Of a DNA stretch of 64,000 bases, positions 24,781 to 35,620 are shown piece after piece. The position numbers were made by a program, and so were the translations under genes. The notes below the pieces were generated by a model. It searched no databases. It had not been told where the DNA came from and saw only the letters and a list, made by a program, of their open reading frames with translations. Source of the stretch: Atherix ibis (lineage: Eukaryota > Arthropoda > Insecta > Diptera > Athericidae); the NCBI GenBank assembly GCA_958298945.1, contig OY282607.1:48709020-48773019 (forward strand), read 5' to 3'. The stretch's first letter is position 1. Each line of letters starts with the position of its first letter.

Positions 24781-25690
24781 TCGACTAGCAATGCGGATTC
24801 TTTGTCGAAGAGGTCTTATATAAATGACTGTAAACCTTGTACTCGACAAGAGGCTAAAGAAATCGAGTTTGTTATAGCATAAAAATGAGTGCTCTTTGCA
24901 AGAAATGGAGTGACGCTATCGTGCGACGTTTCGCGGAGGAGGATGGAGATTTGAAGCCGATCTTGCGGCTGTTCCACGATGGCATTTCTCGAGGACATCG
25001 TGAAAAAAAAACAATCGTCTGATCCCAGGTAAGGCGCGGCCGGGCGATTATATCTGACGGTTAGGTATAAAACGCAATTTTTAAAAAGCATTCTGTAGCA
25101 ATGCAAGCTTTTGAATTCCCATATAAACTGGCTAAAGCAGTCCCTAAGAATACGGAACGTACGCAGACTTCACCTAGCATGAGAGGACAGATGGGGAAAA
25201 CTACCTTAGAAAGTATGCTCGAAAAGAAGAAAGCACAGGAAATATCCGAACGGCGATTGGTTCATAAGAACCGTAGGGATATAATAAAATCTATGAGATA
25301 TCCTTCATCAGATGAAGGGTGATCCCTCATTCAATAGCTCCTTATCACCATTAGGATTGGCGAACATGAGGTGATATCGGGACTATCTCTAAGGTACCTA
25401 GGAACGATGATTGACGCGACGTTGCGGTTTCAGGAGTACCTACTATACGTTGTAGGGAAGGCTGCTGGGACAATGATGGCGCTGACGTACTTAATGCCGA
25501 ACCTTATGGGACCACGCAGAACAGAAGGACCTTGTTGCCGACCATGGTAAAGGAATGGAAATACCCAGGACTTTCATGCAAGCTACGTTTACGTTTCCTG
25601 CAGATGTTAGATATGGTAGATTGTTGTAGAAATGACTACGCCATTTTCCTCGCTCCAATCCTTCACTTCGAACAAGCATTTGTAGATACT
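24781..25690 (+). mobile_element. Gypsy linker and R1-type LINE relic
   Basis: 24,781-25,090 is probably post-protease gypsy sequence without clear motifs. From about 25,100 a frame (KAQEISERRLVHKNRRD) matches 31,930-32,000. Then 25,345-25,540 gives a LINE RT C-terminal signature (VISGLSLRYLGTMIDATLRF, VVGKAAGTMMALTYLMPNL). 25,590-25,680 matches 33,030-33,110. The same blocks recur at 31.86-33.15 kb, so both come from one R1-like family. Confidence 0.65.
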
Positions 25691-26838
25691 TCATTATAAT
25701 ATAAATGTGTATTTATGAATTGAAATGGTAATTTAAATAGGCATGCGGATTTAAATTAAATGAAAAAATAAAGCATTAACAACATTATAACAAATGCTTC
25801 AAAACTAAATTAAAAGCTGAAAATTTAATGTACTTATATAACTAACAACTAATATTCTAAAAAAAATTGAAAACAATATTATTTAGTAAATATATTACAA
25901 AAATGCTTAATAGAGCAAGCGAAAGCACAAATGAAAACAAATTTATTTAAATAATAAGCCTACCGAATATACTTTATTTATTTGAACACAATGAAAACCG
26001 CAATGGAAAACATACTGAAAAATTTGGGTCCTTAAATTTTCTTACACACACTTTACGTACCTCGGCACTGAACTATTTTTTTGTAAACATTGAACTGTCA
26101 ACATCACATTTTTTTTACATTCATTAAATGATTAACTTTTCACTTGTTAACCACTTTTTGGAACAAATAAATCATTAAAAGCACATCATAAACTAAATTT
26201 TTGTTATTTTCTCTAGTAAAAATGAAGATGTAAACTTACCGAAAGAAAGAAATTATCGGTTTCCTCATTCCGTTGCATGACCAGGAACCCTTTACAACAT
26301 ACTTCATATTCTGAAATAAAAGCTTCCTATTTATTGCCATCAATAATAAAACTATTTATGTAAATACTTCAAAAAAGATAAAAGCTACACTTTCACTTTC
26401 ACTTCGCGATAAGTATCTAAATGTCAACACCTAGTATAACAAATATATACAAGCATTTTGGTGTGCTACCACCACTTTCATTGAGAAAGTCTATAAAACT
26501 GAGGCGCTTCATATTGGATTGATATTTACGAAATAAATAATAAACCTAAAATGCACTTCCATTTCATATCAAAAGATTGTACAAAAAATAAAAATTGCCT
26601 ATTGTTGTTTTAAATGTATTTTTGTTTGCAATAAGTGAATTAAAATGAATATAAATTATGCTTTTGCATTTTCAATAAATTTCAATTACGAAAACTAGAT
26701 GGCAGTGAGTGTCATGTCTACATAAAAAAAACTACAGAAAAGTATATTATACGTAGAAGTACGATTTTTCGCCGCTTCTGCACTAATTGTTCCACAAAAT
26801 TGTGTATGCATATGCGGAAATCTGACATTAAATCTAAG
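25691..26838 (-). mobile_element. P-type THAP element, 5' part (copy C)
   Basis: Read on the minus strand it starts at 26,838 with a decayed 5' end (CTTAGATTTAATG). It continues through the subterminal region, leader, intron and THAP exon 1 (ATG at 26,307, donor at 26,239), then the usual internal sequence to 25,691, where LINE sequence abuts it. The exon reads MKYVVKGS..., so the second zinc-binding Cys is lost. No 3' end is attached. Confidence 0.75.
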
Positions 26839-27417
26839 GTGTTAACCCACTTAATGTTCCTTCATGGGTGTTTCCTCATGATATCCGGTATTGTTTTAAA
26901 CCAATTTTACTTCCTAACTGTATTTCGATCTGAATTTTCATGGAGAAAACACATTATGAAAACAGTCTTTCAGAATCCATAATAAATTATATAAATCAAC
27001 ATACAATAGTGGGAAACGAAATGTTACCGGATAAACTGTGGTCGCAACAAAAATGATTAATGAATAAACAGAATTTTCTCGATCCAAAAAGCATTTTAAA
27101 CGAACATTTAATGGTGTTAGTACGAAAGGACCGATTTCAAAGTCTATTTTTGGTTGCAAACTGTTTACTGTCAACACGAAATCCCCACCCCTAAAATGAT
27201 TTTTTGAATTGATGGATTGGAAGTGATAGCGGTATCATATGGAATAGTGTGAACCAGCTCTTAGATGGTATTCAATATTCATATCTGAAGTTGATGTCAG
27301 ACGTCAAAAAAGATTTTGGAACGTACGGAGGGAGCATCACAATATATTGGAGGATTTTATAACTCGTTAAAATTTCATAGTAGATTTGGATAATTTATTA
27401 AGAACCTAATAATAATA

Positions 27418-27783
27418 GCCGTATTCCAATGGACCAATTTCGCTACTCACGAGTGGTTCTAGCTGCCATCATCTACACCACCTCGAACAAATGAGTAGTT
27501 CGCATGCGTAATTACGCCATATAATTTACGGTAGCGTACTTTAGTTCCCGAACTAGAAATAGATGGCTTAGAGGGTTCGTTGGTTATGTTGAAGAGTCAT
27601 ATTTTTGGCAGTATTGTTTATGTGTGAATAAACTCAGTTTTTATTGTTTATGTGTGAGTAAACTCAGTATTGTTCCTGACAATTTTGAGGTTATATTTTA
27701 CTTCTGTCAGTAAACTGTGCGTTCCTATGGGCATCTACTACCAAGTACTTGCGAGGAGCAAAATTGGTCCATTGGAATACGGC
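27418..27783. mobile_element. 366-bp MITE, absent from duplicate copy 2
   Basis: The ends GCCGTATTCCAATGGACCAA and TTGGTCCATTGGAATACGGC are perfect inverted repeats. TAATA flanks both sides, and the duplicate copy has a single uninterrupted site (CCTAATAATAATATGAAC near 35,390). It is noncoding and related to the elements at 7,525 and 7,911. Confidence 0.85.
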
Positions 27784-27949
27784 TAATATGAACTCATTAG
27801 TTCTGATATATGGTGTTACTTAATATGTACATGATTGTTTATGAATTTTTAATGCAATATTTAATATATATATATATGTCTAAATAATATTTGATTACGA
27901 AATATTGTTTGCCAACAACTGTTTGCAAAATCTAGGAGCAGCAGTGAAA

Positions 27950-29306
27950 ATGAATAGTAAGAGAACAAAAATGGATCTAGAGCAAGATGGAAATTTCAAT
28001 GAGAGGGAGCCGATAACACTATTGTGTTTAAATGATGAATGCTTATTGGAAATATGCTCCTACTTGCGATTTGAAGATCTTATCGAGATGGTGATGGTAT
28101 CCGACCGTTTCAAGTATATTTGCGAAATAATTTCTAGGAGGCGCAAAATTCTCGATGTTGACGAATTAGGTCGATATCGCTTAAATAAATTGGAGAGAAT
28201 TTTACGGTATAGGGGACCCCATATACGTTCCATAAAAACACATACTCTTATGAATTTGGATCTCTCGTTGATGTATTGTACCAATATCGAATCCGTTGAA
28301 CTATCGTACGTTCGCGAAGTACCACCATACGTTTTGTCAACTATCCTAGCAAACGAAAAATTGCGAATACTATGCCTGTACAGATGTGATATTACAGATG
28401 ATGCATGTGCTCTATTGCGATGTCCGGAATTGAAGGAATTAAACCTTACGAGAAATAAACAGATTACTGGTACGCACATAGCAGATCTCCATAAACTTGA
28501 AAACTTATTCGTTAGTGAAACAAATTTTACTACAGAAAATTTAGTCCGTTTATGTAAAAATGTAAAGGCTCTTCGAAAATTAGATATTATCAGATGTCAT
28601 AAAATTCATAGAGGCGCATTTGATGAACTCATCAACCATTCGGATAGTCTAGAGACTTTGAAAATTGACAAAAATCAAATTGAGTACGTAGATATTGGAA
28701 AATTTAGAAGATTGAAAAAGCTCACAATTTCGTGGAATTGCAGACGAGTACTAGAATTATCAGACAATTTTCTTCACAGTCTATCGACACTCTCTTTACA
28801 TCACTTAGCAATTTCTTATGCAAAAATTAGTGAAGACTTTGTATCACACTTACCATTTGGCTCTCTTCAAACTCTTGCTTTAGAAGACTGCACAGAAATT
28901 GATAATCGATTCCTAGAAATGCTAGCTAACCAAGCACCGAATTTAAAGCGTCTTGCCTGTACTAAATCGAATAATATTACTAATAATGCAGTTTTTAAAT
29001 TTATATGCCGTTCAAAGTTTCTAGTAGAAATCGATTTAGCTTATTGTTCAAAAATTGGTAATACTTTAATTCATAAAATTGTAGATGAATTAAATCGTAA
29101 AGCACGTTTATCGCAACTTTCACTCATTCTAACTTGCACAAGAGTTGATCCAGCCATCAAACAGGTAATATAATTTGAATTAAATTTTTAAAAAATATGA
29201 ACTAAGTTATTTTATTTTTATTTTTAAGTGTTCTCAAGTTGTAGCGTTGTCTGCAAGTTTACATTTGTCAATGTATGGATTAAGATTAATTAACTGTTTA
29301 GAATAG
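27950..29306 (+). CDS. F-box/leucine-rich-repeat protein, copy 1 (two exons)
   Basis: Predicted substrate adaptor of an SCF ubiquitin ligase. The F-box is at residues about 25-55 (LLCLNDECLLEICSYLRFED) and is followed by about ten degenerate leucine-rich repeats (LRILCLYRC, LKELNLTRN, LETLKIDKN, LVEIDLAYC). I start at ATG 27,950, which has a GAAA context; upstream the frame is open only from a TTG. Exon 1 ends at 29,164 (ATCAAACAG/GTAATA). A 64-nt intron ends TTTTTAAG at 29,228, and exon 2 (29,229-29,306) adds CSQVVALSASLHLSMYGLRL and five more residues, giving 430 in total. The unspliced frame would stop two codons after the donor. AATAAA lies at 29,357. It has a close paralogue at 35,621. 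Confidence 0.9.
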
Positions 29307-29364
29307 AAAATTATATTATAAGCCTTGTGTATTTAGAATATAAGATATGAAGTACAAATAAAAA

Positions 29365-30020
29365 AAAAACGTTTTTTATATGATATCAATTGGATAAAAG
29401 AATTGCTTTGGTGTGTCCTAAAAATTTGAGATTGACAAGAATAAATATAATCGACCATACTTTCCATATTATAAATATTTAACTCTCTATTGGTGAATTT
29501 TCGGGTAGAAATGAATCTGATGATGGTAAAAACAATTGAACAATTAATAACAGAAAATTATTAATATAAATATTCGAATAATGTTACAGGGCAACTGTCA
29601 TTAATAGAAATGTTAGAATAATATTACATTGTATGTGTTATTTTGCATTCATGAAATTGTATAAATAAAAATTTCCATAAATAATAAATAATCGGACTCC
29701 ATAAATAATTCCACTATTATTCATACTTTAGTATCAATTCTTAATTTAATTCTTTGTAAACTCCGTTTCCTGTTTGTTTCCTTGCTTGCTACCATGTTGG
29801 CCGCGAAGCTATAAATTCCGCTACTACTTTTTAAGCTAGATTTCAGAAATAGAACGAGAACCAACGAAAAACCGTTATTCTCTATATGGTCTGCCATGCA
29901 AATGAGAAATATGCTTTGTTTTTCAAAACCAGCTAGAAATCCAACTTTTAAAAAAGCATTGTATAAAGCAAACACTCATAAAAACCAGCACCAAATCAAG
30001 CGCCGCAACAAGCTTGAAAA
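29365..30020. other. Downstream spacer of F-box copy 1
   Basis: Shared with 37,040-37,695 in the duplicate. Open frames on the minus strand (29,721-29,975) are not preserved by indels between the copies, so I regard the stretch as noncoding. Confidence 0.6.
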
Positions 30021-30022
30021 CA

Positions 30023-30340
30023 TGTAGCGAATATAGCAAGAAAACATGTAGCGAATTTAGCAAAGAAACAACTAGCGAATCTAGCAACAAAAGAAGTAGT
30101 GAATCTAGCAAGAAAACAAGTAGCGAATCTAGCAAAGAAACAGCTAGCGAATCTAGCAAAGAAACAACTTGCGAAGCTAGCTTAAAAACAAGTAGTGAAT
30201 CTAGCAAGAAAACAAGTAGCGAATCTAGCAAGAAAACAAGTAGTGAATCTAGTAGGAAAACAAGTAGCGAATCTAGCAAGAAAACAATTAGCAAATATAG
30301 CAAAAAAACAATTAGCGAATCTAGCAAGAAAACAAGTAGC
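30023..30340 (+). repeat. 24-bp minisatellite, about 13 units (copy 1)
   Basis: The unit is AGCGAATCTAGCAAGAAAAC followed by AAGT. Because 24 is a multiple of three and no unit contains a stop, long frames open on both strands (Ser/Lys/Glu-rich on plus, Leu/Phe-rich on minus). No start codon or splice context supports translation, and the flanking sequence differs in frame between the two duplicates. Confidence 0.85.
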
Positions 30341-30514
30341 GTATCATCCTTGACAAAATTTGGACAGAATTTTTGTTTAGAGCTTAGATTATAGAAGAAC
30401 TGGATAGGCCCCTACACAAAAATTCTGTCTGAATTTGTTGGCAATTCATTCGTAGAATGTAGCGTTTTTACGATTTGATTGCCAACAAAATTTGGACAGA
30501 ATTTTTGTGTAGAG
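30341..30514 (+). mobile_element. Palindromic P-type 3' ends
   Basis: A 3' tail (GACAGAATTTTTGTTTAGAG) meets a reversed 3' terminus starting CTTAGATTATAGAAGAACTG at 30,383. The sequence then folds back into a plus-oriented tail ending ATTTTTGTGTAGAG at 30,514. It is the remainder of older P-type copies into which copy D inserted. The interrupted terminus resumes at 31,447 and ends CTATAATCTAAG at 31,481. Confidence 0.7.
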
Positions 30515-31446
30515 CTTAGATTATAGAAGAACTGGATAGGCCCCCCGAATATACTTTATTTATATAAAAAATGAAAACACAGCAATGGAAAACATACTGA
30601 AAAATTCGTTCCCTTAAATTTTCTTAGACACATTTTACGTACACTGGCACTGAACTATTTTCCGATAAACATTGAACTGTCAAAATCGCATTTGTTTACA
30701 TTTATTGAAAGCCGAACTTTTCCCTTTTTAACCACTTTTTACACAAAACCTTTCACTAAAAGCCATTAAGGCACTTCACAAACTAAATTTTTGTTATTTT
30801 CTTTAATAAAATTTTTTTTTTTTTAATAAAAATTATTATTTTCTTTGTTATTTTTCGGTCAACTTACCGAAAGAAAGAAATTCCCGGCTTACTCATTTCA
30901 TCGTAAGAAAAACAATTTTTCACAAAACACTTCATTTTCTGAAATCGAAACTTCGTATTAAATTTTATTAATAATATAACTATTTGTATAAATACTTACT
31001 TTTCCATAAATAGAATAAAAATATCTAATTATTTCGGTATGTTACCACTTTCATGGAGAATAGCGCGTTTTAAAACTCTCCGAAAGTCTACAAAATTGAG
31101 GCGCTTTATATTTGATAGATATTTACGAAATGAATAATAAACCCAAAATAGAATTCCATTTCGTATCAAAAGATTGTAGAAAAAATAAAAATTGCCTGTT
31201 GTTGTGTTTAAATTGTATTTTTGTTTGCAATAAGTGAATTAAAATGAATATAAATTATGCTTTTGCAATTCAATAAATTCCTATTACGAAAACTAGATTG
31301 CAGTGGGTGTCTTGTCCACATAAAAAAATTTACACAAAAATATCTAATAATTGCCATTTCTCGCCGCTTCGCAATAATTTGTACACAAAATTGCGTATAC
31401 ACATACATATACGGTAAGGGCCTATCCTAGTATTCTTTAATCGAAG
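30515..31446 (-). mobile_element. P-type element D, 932 bp, with 8-bp target duplication
   Basis: Both termini are present: 3' end CTTAGATTATAGAAGAACTG at 30,515 and 5' end at 31,446. GTGTAGAG flanks it on both sides (30,507-30,514 and 31,447-31,454). An 8-bp duplication is the P-element hallmark. THAP exon 1 is readable on the minus strand near 30,930-30,865 as MKCFVKNCFSYDEMSKPGIS then FFR, with both first-pair cysteines intact and a GTAAG donor. The whole 3' region except the terminal 28 bp is deleted, so it cannot encode a transposase. Confidence 0.9.
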
Positions 31447-31481
31447 GTGTAGAGGCCTACCCAGTTCTTCTATAATCTAAG

Positions 31482-31850
31482 GATATGACTTATATTTTTG
31501 ACAGATTTTTGATAGGAGGGATATTCATCATTCCTAAAGACATTTTTAACTAAATTAAATCAACAAGCGAATGGTTTTGATATTACTACATGATTCAGTC
31601 GCTAAATAGTTATAACTTAGATGCAAACCAATAAAAAAAAATGTTGATTACTTTCTAGGCATCTTATGGTCAATATTTGTATTCAACAAATTGGGGTAAA
31701 TGGAATCTGAACTAAATAGGAACAAAAACATATTAGCTGTCAAACAGCTGTAGCAACAATGTACATTAAAGAAATTTTAAATTTTAATTTTAAAAATATA
31801 AAAATTTCTTCTTAATAATATAAACTATTAATAAGAAATTGTTAATAGTT
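31482..31850. other. Right flank of the duplication, copy 1
   Basis: Aligns with 38,551-38,905. AT-rich, no gene or motif recognised. Confidence 0.6.
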
Positions 31851-31859
31851 ATGAACCAA

Positions 31860-33150
31860 TCGAAAAGAAGAAAGCACGGGAAAAGAGTTAGCCTAAGGTA
31901 CTGTAGAATACTTGGGTCCTCAAGTACTAAAAGCACAGGAAATATCCGAACGGCGATTGGTTCATAAGAAGAACCGTAGGTATATAATAAAACCTATGAG
32001 ATATCCTTCATTAGATGAAGGGTGATCCCTCATTCAAGGAGCCAGAATACAGCACAACCAAGATCAGAAAAAACGCGTCGGTTGATCTATTATTGAAACT
32101 GCTAGTAAGACGGCTGAACTGAGAAAGACTTTTAAGGGCATACCACCGAAGTGAAGTTACTGATAAACGAGGTTCAGATCGAACTGAAATATCTAGACAT
32201 CATCGCGACAAAAGAGAATATTGGTGACACTCAGACAGTCTTCTGCATGCTGAATCTAGAAAGATCATAGAACAGCGGAAGGTGAAAATCAACTGGGTTA
32301 TCTATCGTATTCGAGAAACAACAAGGATATTTCCTTTGTGGTGCCTTAGGTGTCTGAACTATGGCCACTTAAGTAGATTGTGCAGTGGCATTGACCGTTC
32401 TAAGCGGTGCATAAGATGCGGAAGGGAGGGCCTCTCGCTAAACGGTGTTTTAAGGTTTATAGTTATGTTCTCTCTTAAGACAGATATACTGAGAATAAAA
32501 GTCATGCTACGGGAAATAGTAGATGCCCTGTCTTTCTTAGGGCCCTCGAACTAAAAGTCATGCTACGGGAAATAGTAGATGCCCTGTCTTTCTTAGGGCC
32601 CTCGAAGAGGAAGTGAAAATAATTAAACTCAATCTCAATCATTGCGAGGTTGCGCAAGATCTCTTGTTGCAGAGCGTACGTAAGCTGAATGTAGATGTCG
32701 CCATTCTTAGTGAGCAACAGTAGTCTGAATGGAATATCTGGGTATGTGGTATTCGAAGGCTCCATATCCCAGAGGAGGCGACAATCATCACACCTAGTAT
32801 ACGTTGTAGGGAAGGCTGCTGGGACAATGATGGCGCTGACGTTCTTAATACCGACCCTTGGGGGAGCCACGCAGAACAGAAATACCCTGTTGGCGACCGA
32901 GGTAAAGTAACATAATGGAAATACCTAGAATCTTTCCAACAAGTAATGGAAATACCCAGGACATTCATGGAAGATACGGGGTGAAAGGAGCTAGGGCTTA
33001 GCGAAGCGTCTTGCGTGTTATATTTATATTTCCTGTAGACGTGGAGACATGGTAGATTTGTCGTACAGATGACTATGCCATTTTTCTCAATCCAAGCCTT
33101 CACTTTGGCAATGGCGAAGTCGATCTGGGTTACCATATCTTAGAGGGTTG
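31860..33150 (+). mobile_element. R1-type LINE relic, internally deleted
   Basis: 31,930-32,040 and later blocks match the relic at 25.1-25.7 kb. At 32,340-32,430 two CCHC-like knuckles of a LINE ORF1 protein can be read (CLRCLNYGHLSRLC, then KRCIRCGREG). ORF2 starts near 32,615 with an endonuclease N-terminus (KLNLNHCEVAQDLLLQSVRK). After about 60 residues the sequence jumps to the RT C-terminus (YVVGKAAGTMMALTFLIPTL at 32,795). 33,030-33,130 carries an RT-like piece in the opposite orientation. A 56-bp direct duplication lies at 32,497-32,606. Confidence 0.75.
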
Positions 33151-33409
33151 ATCCAGCTGCCAGTATAAAACATTGATGTAAGTGTTAAAAAGAATGGTAG
33201 AAAGAGGAGATCCTTGTGAAATACTTGTTTTTTATCATGCGGAAAGACAAAAAAAAACTATTTGCTCGAACCAGGAAGATTTTGTGTGAAAGGTATGAGT
33301 GAAGAAGTTTTAGTGTGGCGGCATCAACTCCCCACTCCGCCAACTGAAAGATTATTTTATGTCATATTTCTAAATCGAACGCCTACAGCACGCCACAAAG
33401 TCTGCGTTT

Positions 33410-33700
33410 ATAGCAGTTATGTTTACTATTCTTGTTGGAAGTTGGTACAACAAATCAGGTAGCAATTTTGGAAAAGATGATCGCTAAATAATTATCAGAA
33501 TTACAAATCCGGAAGCGATCAGGTCATTTCTTAACATCATATCAAACACCATGGTGTTACTCAAAGAAAATAGCTTGCCGCCCAAAAATGGAGATTGGGA
33601 AGAGTTATTCGCATACTACCCGGTTCGGATGATTGGCGCGAATCGCTGAAGTCACAACCTTCTCTGGATTCACCGCTAGAGTCATAAATAACTTGTATGT
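33410..33700 (+). mobile_element. BEL/Pao integrase C-terminal relic
   Basis: Three frames combine to a BEL/Pao pol end: CWKLVQQIRQQFWKR (33,430-33,470), then MVLLKENSLPPK (33,551) and, one base shifted, WRLGRVIRILPGSDDWRES. This order (FW-R block, LV-LKE-NLPP block, W-LGRV block) is characteristic of BEL/Pao elements. No LTR could be defined; 33,700-34,030 is unassigned. Confidence 0.7.
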
Positions 33701-34030
33701 CTTACCTGTATTAAATAATGAATTGTTTTTTTTTTTTTGCTTATAGAGCAGTTATTCCCTCTTTTCATTCCAGGTTGTAATTCTGTTGGTTATGGATCAA
33801 CACGATGATGACATCATTGATATCAACATCAGCTCTGACGACTATTGAATTTTAGAACTACCATCTCCTCGACACCATCCTCAGTCAAGTTTTTCAAATT
33901 ATGACATCTTCACCATAGAAGAACAGTAATTCATGGTCAATTATCCGGCGCAGTCAACTAAAACGTCGAACCCAATATCTAAGAACTGGAGAAAAGATGA
34001 AATTAAAAATCAAGAAACATCTGTAGATAT

Positions 34031-34706
34031 TCAAAGCTTTATAATATAAATGTGTGTTTGTGAATTGAAATGGTAATTTCAATAGGCATGTGCATTTAAA
34101 TTAAATTAAAAAATAAAGAAATTCGCGACTTCCTCATTCCGTTTAATGACCAGTAATTCTTTATAAAACACTTCATTTTCTAAAATAAAAACGTCCTATT
34201 AAATGTTATCAAAAATATTACAATTTTTATAAATACTAACTTTTTCGTAAATACTTCAAAATAGATAAAAACTACACTTTCACTTGCACTTTCCGATAAG
34301 TACCAAAATATTAACTTGAAAAATGACAAGAGAATGCAAGCATTTCGTTATGCTAACATACCACTTTCATGTAGAATGGTGTTTTTTAAAACTCTCCAAA
34401 AGTCTACAAAATTGAGGTGCTTGATATTTACGAAATAAATAATAAACCTAAACTACACTATTTTACAAAAAATAAAAATTGCCTGTTGTTGTGTTTAAAT
34501 TGTATTTTTGTTTCCAATAAGTGAATTAAAATGAATATAAATTATTCTTTTGCAATTCAATAAATTTCTATTACGACAACTAGATGGCAGTGGGTGTCAT
34601 GTCTACATAAAAACATTTTGACAAGAATATCCCTTTCTAATAATTTGGACACAAAAATGCGTATACATATACGGTAAGGGCCTATCCAGGTATTCTTTAA
34701 TCTAAG
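34031..34706 (-). mobile_element. P-type element E, 5' part, inside an older copy
   Basis: On the minus strand it starts at 34,706 with CTTAGATTAAAGAATACCTG, runs through the leader and a THAP exon 1 (region 34,175-34,120, no longer followed by a clean donor) and ends near 34,031 beside BEL/Pao debris. Directly right of it (34,707-34,775) lies a second 5' subterminal piece matching copy C near 26,770-26,825, so E sits inside an older copy. Confidence 0.7.
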
Positions 34707-35620
34707 GTTTCTCGCCGCTTCTGCAATAATGAAGCTAGAAAATTGCGCATACATATACGAACATCTGACGTAGGTCACACCCTGTGTGACGGAGCCCATA
34801 GAACCACTTAATGTTCGTCCATGGGTGTTTTCACACATTTCCACATGATATCCGGTATTGTTTTAAAACAATTTTACTTCCTACCTGCATTTCGATCTAA
34901 ACTTTCATGGAGAAAACGCATTATGAAAACAGTCTTTAAGAATCCATAATAAATTATATGAATCAACATACAATAGTGGGAAAAGAAATGTTACCGGAAA
35001 AACTGTGGTCGCAACAAAAATGATTATTGAATAAACAGAATTTGCTCGATCCAAAAAGCATTTTAAGCGAACATTTAATGGTGTTAGTACGAAAGGACCG
35101 ATTTCAAAGTCTATTTTTGGTTGCAAACTGTTTACTGTCAACTCGAAATCCTCACTCTTAAAATGATTTTTTGAATTGATGGTTGTTTGAAAAGTCTGTG
35201 TAATGGAAGTGATATCGGTATCATATGGAATAGTGTGAACCAGCTCTTAGATGCTATTCAATACTAATATCTGAAGTTGATGTCAGACGTCAAATAAGAT
35301 TTTGGAACATACGGAGGGAGCATCACAATATATTGGAGGATTTTATAGCTCGTTAATATTTCATAGTAGATTTGGATAATTTATTAAGAACCTAATAATA
35401 ATATGAACTCATTAGTTCTGATATATCATATTTCTCTGATATACTGTATTGATATTCTCAAAATGACTAAATAGCAGTGCATGGTGTTATTAAATATGTA
35501 CATGATTGTTTATGAATTTTTAATGCAATATTTAATATATATATATATTTCTAAATAATATTTTATTGCGAAATATTGTTTGCCAACAACTGTTTGCAAA
35601 ATCTAGGAGCAGCAGTGAAA

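Larger units (their letters stand above)
26845..31835 (+). repeat. Segmental duplication, copy 1
   Basis: From the CCACTTAATGTTC stretch near 26,850 through the F-box gene, its minisatellite and the tail to about 31,835, the sequence aligns with 34,780-38,905. Differences are scattered substitutions plus three larger ones: a MITE at 27,418, a P-type insertion at 30,515 and a different extent of older P-type sequence. Homology ends abruptly at an R1-type LINE relic on the right. Confidence 0.9.

Noticed and set aside
26938..27177. 79-residue minus-strand frame conserved in both duplicates (34,905-35,141)
   Set aside because: Similarity is explained by the segmental duplication. Most differences change amino acids and no family motif or splice context is visible.
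27905..27949. N-terminal extension MFANNCLQNLGAAVK of the F-box protein
   Set aside because: Its first codon is TTG, not ATG; the first ATG with good context is at 27,950 (and 35,621 in copy 2).
28060..28479. 139-residue minus-strand frame opposite the F-box gene, also at 35,731
   Set aside because: Antisense shadow of the LRR gene with no motif of its own.
30014..30394. 126-residue Ser/Lys/Glu-rich frame and its minus-strand Leu-rich counterpart
   Set aside because: Both are products of a 24-bp repeat lacking stops. No ATG opens the plus frame, and indels upstream put the duplicate in another frame.
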